The notes beneath the pieces were generated by a model. The model was not told the DNA's origin, made no database searches, and worked only from the letters and a program-made list of their open reading frames with translations. The position numbers and the translations under genes are program-made. Below are positions 8,430 through 15,476 of a stretch of DNA of 39,082 bases, piece after piece. Origin of the DNA: Halomonas sp. SpR1. Its GTDB lineage: Bacteria > Pseudomonadota > Gammaproteobacteria > Pseudomonadales > Halomonadaceae. How positions within the stretch are numbered: position 1 is the stretch's first letter; the number at the start of each line of letters is the position of its first letter. The DNA lies in NCBI RefSeq assembly GCF_031010175.1, contig NZ_JAUAMB010000043.1:1-39082 (forward strand), read 5' to 3'.

Positions 8430-8457
8430 TTGATGTGTATCAAAATAAACCTATACT
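8430..8457 (+). promoter_or_regulatory. Sigma-70 promoter of the paaF(stub)-paaGHIK operon
   Basis: TTGATG (8430-8435) and TATACT (8452-8457) are separated by 16 bp. The -35 region overlaps the small palindrome TTGATGTGTATCAA (8430-8443). The same TTGATR, 16 bp, TATACT arrangement occurs before paaA at 13163-13190, and both are preceded by AAGCGACACAC. A repressor such as PaaX could cover the palindrome. Confidence 0.6.
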
Positions 8458-8502
8458 CGGCAGATATTCATCCTGCGCACCCCAGGCCGAACTGAGGTAA
8501 AA

Positions 8503-8686
8503 ATGCCCTCTACTCTAAAAATAACCACACCCATGGAAGGCGTTTTATGCATCACGCTGAAACGCCCGGAAGCACTGAATGCGCTTTGAACGCCATGCCT
8601 TCACTTTGCTGGCGAGCACCGCCGACTGCGACGAGGGTATTCGCGCCTTCCTAGAAAAACGACCTGCCTCTTTTAAAGGGCACTGA
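8503..8686 (+). pseudogene. paaF: paaF remnant: both ends of the enoyl-CoA hydratase gene, middle deleted
   Basis: ATG 8503 opens a 28-codon frame (ITTPMEGVLCITLKRPEALN...) that matches the N-terminus of crotonase-family PaaF and stops at 8587-8589. Immediately after, in the +1 frame, the sequence encodes the C-terminus of the same family, ending EGIRAFLEKRPASFKGH with TGA at 8684-8686, just before paaG. The paaG protein ends in the parallel way (EGVSAFMEKRHPTFKGE). An intact PaaF is about 255-260 residues; only about 60 codons remain, with a frame change at the junction. The oxyanion-hole and catalytic glutamate regions are gone. PaaF hydrates 2,3-dehydroadipyl-CoA, so this cluster lacks that step. 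Confidence 0.85.
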
Positions 8687-8702
8687 GACAAGGATATTCC
8701 CC

Positions 8703-9494
8703 ATGAGCCAAGCGCCCCTGCTTTACAGCGTCGAAGACGGCGTCGCCTGTATTACGCTGAACCGCCCCGACAGCCTGAACAGCTTCAATACCGAAATGCA
8801 TGCCGAAATGCGCAAGGTGCTTAAGGCCGTGCGCCAGGATCCAAGCGTTCGTGCTCTACTGCTGACGGGTAGCGGCCGCGGCTTCTGCGCCGGTCAAGAC
8901 CTTTCCGACCGTAGCGTCGCGCCCGGCGAGCAAGCGCCTGACCTCGGCGAGTCGCTGGAGAAACGCTATAACCCTATGCTGCGCGCCCTTAAAGACATGC
9001 CGTTTCCGACTATTTGTGCGGTGAACGGTGTGGCTGCAGGTGCTGGTGCCAACATCGCCCTGGCTTGCGACATCGTGTTGGCGGCTCGCTCGGCAAGCTT
9101 TATTCAGGCCTTCTGTAAGATCGGTTTAATACCAGACTCCGGCGGCACCTGGACACTGCCTAACTTAGTCGGCATGGCCCGCGCCAAGGGCTTGGCAATG
9201 CTGGGCGACAAGCTTCCCGCCGAGACTGCCGAGCAGTGGGGCATGATCTGGCGCTGCGTTGACGATGAAGCGCTCCAAGAAGAAGCCATGAACATGGCTC
9301 GCCACCTGGCCACTCAACCCACACGCGGCTTGGCACTAATTAAGCGCGCCCTGCATGCCAGCAGCGATAACAGCTTCAACGAACAGCTCGATCTGGAGCG
9401 CGATCTTCAGCGGCTGGCCGGGCGCTCGGAGGATTACCGCGAAGGCGTCAGCGCTTTCATGGAGAAACGTCACCCCACCTTTAAGGGAGAGTGA
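8703..9494 (+). CDS. paaG: PaaG: 1,2-epoxyphenylacetyl-CoA isomerase
   Basis: A 263-residue crotonase-family enzyme. The oxyanion-hole regions are GRGFCAGQDLSD and ANGVAAGAGANIALACD-like (written VNGVAAGAGANIALAC), followed by FCKIGLIPDSGGTWTLP. These are typical of PaaG rather than ordinary enoyl-CoA hydratase. It turns the ring epoxide of phenylacetyl-CoA into the seven-membered oxepin-CoA and also moves a double bond later in the pathway. ATG 8703 follows AAGGAT with good spacing and lies 16 bp after the paaF remnant. The stop is 1 bp before paaH, so the two are tightly coupled. PaaG cannot be assumed to replace the lost PaaF, although it belongs to the same superfamily. Confidence 0.92.
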   Translation: MSQAPLLYSVEDGVACITLNRPDSLNSFNTEMHAEMRKVLKAVRQDPSVRALLLTGSGRGFCAGQDLSDRSVAPGEQAPDLGESLEKRYNPMLRALKDMPFPTICAVNGVAAGAGANIALACDIVLAARSASFIQAFCKIGLIPDSGGTWTLPNLVGMARAKGLAMLGDKLPAETAEQWGMIWRCVDDEALQEEAMNMARHLATQPTRGLALIKRALHASSDNSFNEQLDLERDLQRLAGRSEDYREGVSAFMEKRHPTFKGE

Positions 9495-9495
9495 T

Positions 9496-11046
9496 ATGCC
9501 AGCACTTCCTAGCACCGCCACTATTGGCGTTATCGGCGCAGGGGCCATGGGTGCCGGTATCGCTCAGGTAGCCGCCCAGGCTGGCCACTCGGTGATTCTC
9601 TTTGACAATCAACCGGGCACAGCAAAAGCCGGTATCGACAACATTCGTCGCCAGTTGGAAAAGCGTGTTGCCAAGGGCAAAATGCCTCAAGGTGATGTGG
9701 ATAACATCATCGCTCGCCTGCAGCCTGCCGATGCAATTGATGCCCTGGCCGATAGTCGCCTGATTATCGAAGCCATCGTCGAGAACCTTGAGATTAAGCG
9801 CCAGGTGTTTGCTCAGCTCGAAGCGCTATGCTCACCGGAGACCTTGCTCGCCAGTAATACCTCATCACTGTCGATTACTTCCATTGCCGCCAATCTTGAA
9901 TACCCCGAGCGCATGGCGGGGCTGCACTTCTTCAACCCCGCGCCGGTGATGAAGCTAGTGGAAGTGGTGTCTGGACTGGCGACCACCACCGAGGTCGCTG
10001 AGACTCTGTTCGATACCGCCAGCGCCTGGGGCAAGGTCGCGGTGCACGCCAGTTCCACCCCGGGCTTTATCGTGAACCGCGTGGCACGGCCCTTCTATGC
10101 TGAAGGTCTTCGCCTGCTACAGGAAGTTGCCAGCGATGCCGCCACCCTGGATGCACTGATGCGCCAGGCCGGCGGGTTCCGCATGGGGCCTTTCGAGCTG
10201 ATGGACTTGATCGGTCATGACGTTAACTACGCCGTGACCCGTTCGGTGTTCGATGCCTACTACGGCGACACCCGGTTCAAACCCTCCCTGGTGCAACAGG
10301 CGCTGGTTGAAGCCGGTCGCCTGGGGCGTAAGTCTGGCCAAGGCTTCTTCGACTACCCTCCTGAAGGAGAGCGTGCAAATACCGTTATGGCTCAGCCCAA
10401 GTTTGCAGCACCAGCAAACGCAGAACTGCCAGCACTTGTCGTACAGGGCGCGAATAGCACCATCGCCCCGCTGCTGGAACGCGCTCAGGAAGCCGGGCTC
10501 GATGTGGTACATCGCGAATCGCTACACCAAGACGGTACATCTCGCTTATACCTAGGCGACCTGGTGCTGGCCCTCAGCGATGGGCGCTGCGCCGCCGAGC
10601 GCGCGGTTAATGAAGGGATCGAAGCCCTGGTACTGTTCGACCTGTGCCTGGACTACCGCAGCGCCAGCGCCATAGGGCTTGCTGCCAGCCATACAGCGTC
10701 GCCCGAGGCCCGCCAGCTTGCCACAGCTTTCTTCCAACGTTTGGGAATGGATGTGGCCTGGCTGACCGACACGCCAGGGCTGGTGGTATTGCGCACCGTG
10801 ACCATGCTCGCCAATGAAGCCGCCGATGCCGTTTTGCAGGGCGTGTGCAGCGCCAAGGATGGCGACCTGGCCATGCAGGCCGGGGTCAACTACCCACGCG
10901 GCCCCTTGGCCTGGGCAGACTCGCTGGGACTGCCCTTCGTTCACCGTACCCTTACACACCTGCAGCAGAGCTACGGCGAAGAGCGCTATCGCAGCTCTTT
11001 CCTGCTGCGCCGCAAAGCCCTGAGTGAGGAAAGCTTTCATGAGTGA
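9496..11046 (+). CDS. paaH: PaaH: 3-hydroxyadipyl-CoA dehydrogenase
   Basis: A 516-residue NAD-dependent 3-hydroxyacyl-CoA dehydrogenase. The N-terminal Rossmann motif is IGVIGAGAMGAGIAQVAAQ, followed by ASNTSSLSIT and LHFFNPAPVMKLVEVV, which carries the catalytic histidine. Two C-terminal dehydrogenase domains follow, the second in the last 100 residues. In the pathway it oxidises (3S)-3-hydroxyadipyl-CoA to 3-oxoadipyl-CoA. I chose ATG 9496, after GGGAGAG, 1 bp beyond the paaG stop; the same frame is open further upstream within paaG but that part is shadow. Its end overlaps the start of paaI by 8 bp. Confidence 0.92.
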   Translation: MPALPSTATIGVIGAGAMGAGIAQVAAQAGHSVILFDNQPGTAKAGIDNIRRQLEKRVAKGKMPQGDVDNIIARLQPADAIDALADSRLIIEAIVENLEIKRQVFAQLEALCSPETLLASNTSSLSITSIAANLEYPERMAGLHFFNPAPVMKLVEVVSGLATTTEVAETLFDTASAWGKVAVHASSTPGFIVNRVARPFYAEGLRLLQEVASDAATLDALMRQAGGFRMGPFELMDLIGHDVNYAVTRSVFDAYYGDTRFKPSLVQQALVEAGRLGRKSGQGFFDYPPEGERANTVMAQPKFAAPANAELPALVVQGANSTIAPLLERAQEAGLDVVHRESLHQDGTSRLYLGDLVLALSDGRCAAERAVNEGIEALVLFDLCLDYRSASAIGLAASHTASPEARQLATAFFQRLGMDVAWLTDTPGLVVLRTVTMLANEAADAVLQGVCSAKDGDLAMQAGVNYPRGPLAWADSLGLPFVHRTLTHLQQSYGEERYRSSFLLRRKALSEESFHE

Positions 11047-11506
11047 CTCCCAACTGACCCCGCAACAGCTGGCGGAAGCTTGCGCCGAGGCAATGTTTTC
11101 CCGCGACCATGCCAGCCAAGGGCTGGGGATGCGCATTACGCGCATGGCACCCGGCTTCGCCGAACTGACCATGACCGTGCGTCAGGACATGGTGCAGGGG
11201 CACGGCAACTGCCATGGCGGCTTTCTGTTTGCCCTGGCCGACTCCGCCTTTGCGTTTGCCTGCAACAGCTACGATGAAGCCACAGTCGCCGCTGGCTGCA
11301 GCATCGACTATCTCGGCCCCGCCCAGTTGGGCGATGAGCTCACCGCCACCGCCGAAGAGCGCAGCCGCCGTGGGCGCACCGGCATTTACGACATCACGTT
11401 GCGCAATCAGCACGGCGATACCGTTGCCTTGTTCCGTGGACGTTCCTACAAAATCCGCGGCAGCGTACGCCGCCTGGAAGACACCGCTGCTGGAGACAAC
11501 CAATGA
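11039..11506 (+). CDS. paaI: PaaI: phenylacetyl-CoA thioesterase (hotdog fold)
   Basis: A 155-residue hotdog-fold thioesterase. The family motif GNCHGGFLFALADSAFAFACN contains the catalytic acid on the central helix, and the C-terminal part has SRRGRTGIYDITLRN. PaaI hydrolyses ring-hydroxylated phenylacetyl-CoA derivatives and helps keep CoA free. ATG 11039 overlaps the end of paaH by 8 bp, and its TGA overlaps the ATG of the paaJ stub as ATGA. The gene is therefore translationally coupled on both sides. Confidence 0.92.
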   Translation: MSDSQLTPQQLAEACAEAMFSRDHASQGLGMRITRMAPGFAELTMTVRQDMVQGHGNCHGGFLFALADSAFAFACNSYDEATVAAGCSIDYLGPAQLGDELTATAEERSRRGRTGIYDITLRNQHGDTVALFRGRSYKIRGSVRRLEDTAAGDNQ

Positions 11507-11535
11507 AAGACGCCCTGATCATTGAGCGCTTATAA
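11503..11535 (+). pseudogene. paaJ: paaJ stub: ten codons left of the 3-oxoadipyl-CoA thiolase gene
   Basis: An ATGA overlap with the paaI stop starts a 10-codon frame, MKDALIIERL, ending in TAA at 11533-11535. MKDALII fits the start of a PaaJ-type thiolase, and a tail of the form ALIIERL fits its end, so the remnant looks like first codons joined to last codons across a short shared motif. A normal PaaJ is about 400 residues. The position between paaI and paaK and the coupling to paaI are where paaJ is often found. The 80 bp that follow before paaK show no other gene. The call rests on few residues but is supported by position and by the matching state of paaF. Confidence 0.6.
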
Positions 11536-11614
11536 GCATTACTAAAACCGCTCCATAGACCATGGCGCATTTAGACACTAGTCCAATAACAACTTGCTTG
11601 ACCGGAGCCCCCTG

Positions 11615-12928
11615 ATGAATCAGCCCGCTACGCCTATCGACACTGCAACTCTCGACCCCTTGGAAACTGCCAGCGTCGACGAGCTGCGCGCCACTCAGCT
11701 CAAGCGTCTGAAGTGGAGCCTGAAGCACGCTTACGAGAATGTGCCGTTCTACCGCCAGTCTTTCGATAAAGCCGGCGTACATCCCGATGATATCCAGACA
11801 CTGGCGGATCTCGCCAAACTGCCTTTCACCACCAAGGCAGATCTGCGCGACAACTACCCGTTTGGCATGTTGGCCACGCCGATGAGCGAGATCGTGCGTA
11901 TCCACGCCTCCAGCGGCACCACGGGACAACCCACGGTGGTTGGCTACACCCAGAAAGATATTGATGTGTGGTCCGATGTGATGGCGCGCTCAATCCGTGC
12001 CGCTGGCGGCAGCCGCAATGACAAGGTGCATGTGGCGTATGGCTACGGCCTGTTCACCGGTGGGCTGGGGGCGCATTACGGCGCCGAACGCCTGGGTTGC
12101 GCGGTTATCCCCATGTCAGGTGGCCAGACCGAGAAACAGGTTCAGCTGATCCGTGATTTTGAGCCGGACATCATCATGGTCACCCCTTCTTACATGCTCA
12201 ACATCGCGGACGAAATGGAGCGCCAAGGCATCGACCCTCACAAGCTGCCACTGCGCACTGGCATTTTCGGCGCTGAACCCTGGACCGACAGCATGCGTAC
12301 TGCCTTAGAGCAGCGTCTGGGCATCGACGCCCTCGATATTTATGGTCTCTCCGAGGTAATGGGGCCGGGCGTGGGCATGGAGTGTCTGGAAACCAAAGAT
12401 GGCCCGACCATCTGGGAAGACCATTTCTACCCCGAGATCATCGACCCCACCAGCGGCGAAGTACTCCCCGATGGCGAATACGGCGAGCTGGTGTTCACCA
12501 CCTTGACCAAAGAAGGCCTGCCGGTAATTCGCTACCGCACCCGCGACCTGACCCGCTTGCTGCCGGGCACTGCGCGCCCCATGCGGCGCATCGATAAGAT
12601 CACTGGCCGCAGCGACGACATGCTGATCATTCGCGGCGTGAATGTATTCCCCACACAGATCGAAGAGCAACTGCTCAAGATCGCGTCGCTTTCGCCCCAC
12701 TACGAGATCGAAGTCAGCCGCCAAGGCAATATGGACACGGTACTTGTACGTGTCGAAGCGAATCATCATGACATCGCCCGCGACCCCGTGGCCTGTGAAC
12801 AAGCCGCGAAAGAGCTTCAGCATGCCATCAAGACATACATTGGTATCAGCAGCCAAGTTGAAGTGTGCCCAGTAGAAAGCGTTATGCGTTCGATGGGTAA
12901 GGCCAGACGCGTCAAGGATCTTCGCTGA
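11615..12928 (+). CDS. paaK: PaaK: phenylacetate-CoA ligase
   Basis: A 437-residue AMP-forming ligase that activates phenylacetate to phenylacetyl-CoA. The phosphate-binding loop HASSGTTGQPTVVGYT is at about 97-112. Other motifs are YGYGLFTGGLGAHYGAE, YGLSEVMGPGV, RYRTRDLT and GRSDDMLIIRGVNVFP. Length matches the family. GGAG precedes ATG 11615; an in-frame TTG at 11594 is less likely. It is the last gene of the paaF(stub)-paaK unit and is followed by a strong terminator. Confidence 0.94.
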   Translation: MNQPATPIDTATLDPLETASVDELRATQLKRLKWSLKHAYENVPFYRQSFDKAGVHPDDIQTLADLAKLPFTTKADLRDNYPFGMLATPMSEIVRIHASSGTTGQPTVVGYTQKDIDVWSDVMARSIRAAGGSRNDKVHVAYGYGLFTGGLGAHYGAERLGCAVIPMSGGQTEKQVQLIRDFEPDIIMVTPSYMLNIADEMERQGIDPHKLPLRTGIFGAEPWTDSMRTALEQRLGIDALDIYGLSEVMGPGVGMECLETKDGPTIWEDHFYPEIIDPTSGEVLPDGEYGELVFTTLTKEGLPVIRYRTRDLTRLLPGTARPMRRIDKITGRSDDMLIIRGVNVFPTQIEEQLLKIASLSPHYEIEVSRQGNMDTVLVRVEANHHDIARDPVACEQAAKELQHAIKTYIGISSQVEVCPVESVMRSMGKARRVKDLR

Positions 12929-12993
12929 TTTAACCTTCCTTGCTTAACAGGATTTTATCGCCCTAGCGTGAAACGGAAGACGGAAAGACCGAC

Positions 12994-13025
12994 GCCCTTG
13001 CAGGCAGCCCTGCAAGGGCTTTTTT
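12994..13025 (+). terminator. Rho-independent terminator after paaK
   Basis: A perfect 11-bp stem (12994-13004 with 13009-13019) with a 4-base loop is followed by six T. It separates the paaF-K transcription unit from the paaA-Z unit. Confidence 0.92.
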
Positions 13026-13140
13026 ATGCTCATACAGTCAATTTAAGCAAAAAATCCAACATATTCAGAATCACCTGGCTTTGGCTATTTTTCCTTTATA
13101 TACCAAGCATCTTTGCCTCATCTGTTATCACAAAGTCTTA

Positions 13141-13190
13141 AAGCGACACACAAAAATACTTATTGATAAAATATTTTGTATCACTATACT
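13141..13190 (+). promoter_or_regulatory. Promoter region of the paaABCDE operon
   Basis: TTGATA (13163-13168) and TATACT (13185-13190) are spaced by 16 bp. The -35 end and spacer contain TGATA and TATCA as inverted half-sites. AAGCGACACAC (13141-13151) lies upstream and is also found before the paaF-K promoter, at a slightly different distance (11 bp here, 19 bp there, to the -35). Control by PaaX is likely from known biology but the exact operator is not proven by the sequence. Confidence 0.6.
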
Positions 13191-13241
13191 TCAAGCAAGA
13201 TAAGTCACACTCCCTGACACACCGACGCCGCGGAGGTCTCT

Positions 13242-14228
13242 ATGTACGCGCAGCTCGTGGAAACCGGTTCTAGCCAACTTAAGACACTTGACGAGATGAG
13301 CCCCGAGGAACGCCAGTTCCAGGAGCGCATCAATGACGAAATTAAAATCGAACCCAAGAATTGGATGCCGGACGCCTATCGCAAGACATTGGTTCGTCAG
13401 ATCTCACAACACGCGCACTCCGAGATCGTCGGCATGCTGCCGGAAGGCAACTGGCTGACACGCGCGCCGACCCTTAAGCGCAAGCTGCAGCTAATGGCCA
13501 AGATTCAGGATGAGGCGGGTCATGGCTTGTACCTGTACAGCGCCATGGAAACCTTGGGTGCCGACCGCGACGAAGAGATCGATAAGCTCCACGACGGCCG
13601 CGCCAAGTACTCCAGCATCTTCAATTACCCAACGCTCAACTGGGCGGATATGGGCACGATCGGCTGGCTGGTCGACGGCGCAGCCATCGTCAACCAGGTG
13701 CCGCTACAGCGCACCTCTTACGGCCCCTATGCCCGCGCCATGATTCGTGTGTGCAAGGAAGAGAGTTTCCATCAGCGCCAGGGTTATCAAATCCTGCTGA
13801 CCATGATGCAAGAAGGCACCGACGATCAGAAAGCCATGGTGCAGGACTCCATTAACCGCTTCTGGTGGCCCTCGCTAATGATGTTCGGGCCATCCGACGA
13901 AAATTCTCCCAACAGCGCTCAGTCGATGGCCTGGAAAATCAAGCGCCACAGCAATGACGAGCTGCGCCAACGCTTCCTCGACCAAACCGTACCGCAGCTA
14001 GAACTGCTGGGCTGCACCGCGCCTGACCCGGATCTCAAATATAACCAAGAGACCGGTCACTATGAGTTCGGTGAAATCGATTGGCAGGAATTTTTCGACG
14101 TAGTGAAGGGCAACGGCCCCTGCAACCGCGAGCGTGTCGAGGCACGCCGTAACGCCATTGATAACGGTGCCTGGGTGCGTGAAGCCGCCGTGGCTTATGC
14201 CGCCAAGCGTCAACGCCGGGCGGCCTGA
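13242..14228 (+). CDS. paaA: PaaA: catalytic diiron subunit of phenylacetyl-CoA 1,2-epoxidase
   Basis: A 328-residue ferritin-like diiron oxygenase subunit. The iron-ligand helices include the EIVGMLPEGNW region, KIQDEAGHGLYLYSAMETLG, and CKEESFHQRQGYQILL. As part of the PaaABCE complex it inserts one oxygen atom into the ring of phenylacetyl-CoA. GGAGG lies 8 bp before ATG 13242. It is the first gene of the epoxidase operon, downstream of the promoter at 13163-13190. A 115-bp gap with a tandem repeat and a hairpin separates it from paaB, the largest gap within the operon. Confidence 0.95.
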   Translation: MYAQLVETGSSQLKTLDEMSPEERQFQERINDEIKIEPKNWMPDAYRKTLVRQISQHAHSEIVGMLPEGNWLTRAPTLKRKLQLMAKIQDEAGHGLYLYSAMETLGADRDEEIDKLHDGRAKYSSIFNYPTLNWADMGTIGWLVDGAAIVNQVPLQRTSYGPYARAMIRVCKEESFHQRQGYQILLTMMQEGTDDQKAMVQDSINRFWWPSLMMFGPSDENSPNSAQSMAWKIKRHSNDELRQRFLDQTVPQLELLGCTAPDPDLKYNQETGHYEFGEIDWQEFFDVVKGNGPCNRERVEARRNAIDNGAWVREAAVAYAAKRQRRAA

Positions 14229-14229
14229 T

Positions 14230-14294
14230 TTTTAAAACCTGTCTTTTAAAACTTGTCTTTCAAAACCTAGTTTTTAAAACCTAGCTTTTAAAAC
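14230..14294 (+). repeat. 14-bp tandem repeat, about 4.6 copies, between paaA and paaB
   Basis: Units based on TTTTAAAACCTGTC start at 14230, 14244, 14258, 14272 and 14286 (last one partial), with one to three changes per copy. The block begins 2 bp after the paaA stop codon and lies wholly in the intercistronic gap. It is followed at 14301-14321 by a GC-rich hairpin. Confidence 0.85.
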
Positions 14295-14300
14295 AATACA

Positions 14301-14321
14301 GAGCCCCGCGGCACGGGGCTC
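14301..14321 (+). promoter_or_regulatory. Intercistronic hairpin before paaB
   Basis: GAGCCCCG (14301-14308) pairs with CGGGGCTC (14314-14321) around a 5-base loop. No T-run follows, so it is unlikely to be a full terminator. It could stabilise the paaA 3' end or attenuate readthrough into paaBCDE. Confidence 0.6.
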
Positions 14322-14343
14322 CTTGACCACAGAGGCTTTCCTC

Positions 14344-14625
14344 ATGGCTGACTGGCCCCTCTTCGAAGTGTTTATACGCAGCAAGCACGGCCTCAATCAC
14401 AAGCACGTTGGTAGCGTACACGCCGCCGATCGCCGCATGGCCATTGAAAACGCCCGCGAGCTTTATACCCGTCGCAATGAAGGGGTGAGCATCTGGGTGG
14501 TTCCGGCCAGCGAAATCACCGCCTCTTCTCCCGATGAGAAAGAGCCGCTGTTTGACCCGTCTAACGACAAGGTCTATCGCCATGCATCCTTCTACAAACT
14601 GCCGAAAGAAGTCGGCCACATGTAA
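14344..14625 (+). CDS. paaB: PaaB: structural/bridging subunit of phenylacetyl-CoA epoxidase
   Basis: A 93-residue small protein, the normal PaaB size. It has WPLFEVFIRSKHGLNHKHVGS, followed by ALDAARMA-like content (here DRRMAIENARELYTRR) and GVSIWVVPASEI. It bridges PaaAC units in the epoxidase complex. ATG 14344 follows AGAGG; the in-frame TTG at 14323 is less likely. Only 11 bp separate it from paaC. Confidence 0.93.
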   Translation: MADWPLFEVFIRSKHGLNHKHVGSVHAADRRMAIENARELYTRRNEGVSIWVVPASEITASSPDEKEPLFDPSNDKVYRHASFYKLPKEVGHM

Positions 14626-14636
14626 GGGAGGCAGCA

Positions 14637-15476
14637 ATGCAAAGCATGGCTCATCGAAACTCGGTTCAGAAAAACTCTGCTCAGAAAACACAAGCACCGC
14701 TGACCGATTACCTGCTGCGCCTTGGCGACAGCGCCTTGGTACTCGGTCAGCGCCACGCACAACTTTGCGGTAAGGCACCAGCGCTGGAAGAAGAACTGGC
14801 CTTGATGAACGTGGGTCTCGACCTCTTCGGTCAGGCGCGCAACTGGTTGGGCTATGCCGCTGAACAGATGGCTGCTGAACTGATGGCCGCTGAACCAGAA
14901 GGACAGGTTCATGATGCCGACTCTTTAGCCTTTCGCCGCGATGCCCAGGACTTTCGCAACCTGTTGCTCGTCGAACAGCCTAACGGCGACTTTGCCGATA
15001 TTATGGGGCGCCAGTTCCTGTTCGATGCATGGCACGTCCACCTGCTTGACGGGCTGTCTCACTCCAGCGACCCGCGCATTGCTGAAGTAGCTGCCAAGTC
15101 GCTTAAGGAAGCGACGTACCACCTACGCCGCTCCTCTGAATGGGTGATTCGCCTGGGCGATGGCACGGAAGAGAGCCACACCCGCATGCAGCGAGCGCTC
15201 GACAACCTTTGGCAGTTCACTGGTGAGCTACTGCAGGGTGACGAGATTGATCAGGCCATGTTAGCAGCCGGCATCGCGCCTGACCTGGAAACCGTTGCCT
15301 CTCGCTGGAAAGCCACCGTGGAAGAGGTGCTTGAAGAAGCCACGCTGGTGCGTCCTTCCTACGACGCCTGGATGTATACCGGCGGCAAAGTCGGACATCA
15401 CACCGAGCACCTGGGCTTTCTGTTGGCGGAAATGCAATATCTGCCGAGGGCATATCCCGATGCAACCGTCTGGTAA
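14637..15476 (+). CDS. paaC: PaaC: structural subunit of phenylacetyl-CoA epoxidase
   Basis: A 279-residue ferritin-like subunit that pairs with PaaA but is not itself catalytic in studied systems. Landmarks are LGDSALVLGQRHAQLCGKAP, LDLFGQARNWLGYAAE, KEATYHLRRSSEWVIRLGDG and the C-terminal GKVGHHTEHLGFLLAEMQYL. It is longer than E. coli PaaC because of about 20 extra residues at the N-terminus (Ser/Gln/Lys-rich). GGGAGG is 6 bp before ATG 14637. Its end overlaps paaD by 17 bp. Confidence 0.93.
   Translation: MQSMAHRNSVQKNSAQKTQAPLTDYLLRLGDSALVLGQRHAQLCGKAPALEEELALMNVGLDLFGQARNWLGYAAEQMAAELMAAEPEGQVHDADSLAFRRDAQDFRNLLLVEQPNGDFADIMGRQFLFDAWHVHLLDGLSHSSDPRIAEVAAKSLKEATYHLRRSSEWVIRLGDGTEESHTRMQRALDNLWQFTGELLQGDEIDQAMLAAGIAPDLETVASRWKATVEEVLEEATLVRPSYDAWMYTGGKVGHHTEHLGFLLAEMQYLPRAYPDATVW

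Larger units (their letters stand above)
8134..8502. other. Divergent control region between the paaN stub/paaY and the paaF-K operon
   Basis: About 370 AT-rich bases without a gene. It contains the palindrome TACTTAAGTA (8230-8239), which recurs upstream of dctP, and the motif AAGCGACACAC (8400-8410), which recurs upstream of paaA. It also contains the promoter elements at 8430-8457. A leftward promoter for the paaN stub and paaY is expected here but I cannot pick it out. Confidence 0.55.

Noticed and set aside
9355..9495. N-terminal extension of PaaH into paaG
   Set aside because: The frame is open but lies wholly within paaG, and ATG 9496 has a good ribosome site and gives the normal Rossmann start.
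10552..11172. 206-residue open frame on the minus strand
   Set aside because: It is antisense to paaH and paaI and shows no family motif; it reflects the GC-rich codon pattern of the real genes.
14230..14294. CRISPR-like array between paaA and paaB
   Set aside because: The units are 14 bp, contiguous and without spacers, so this is a simple tandem repeat.
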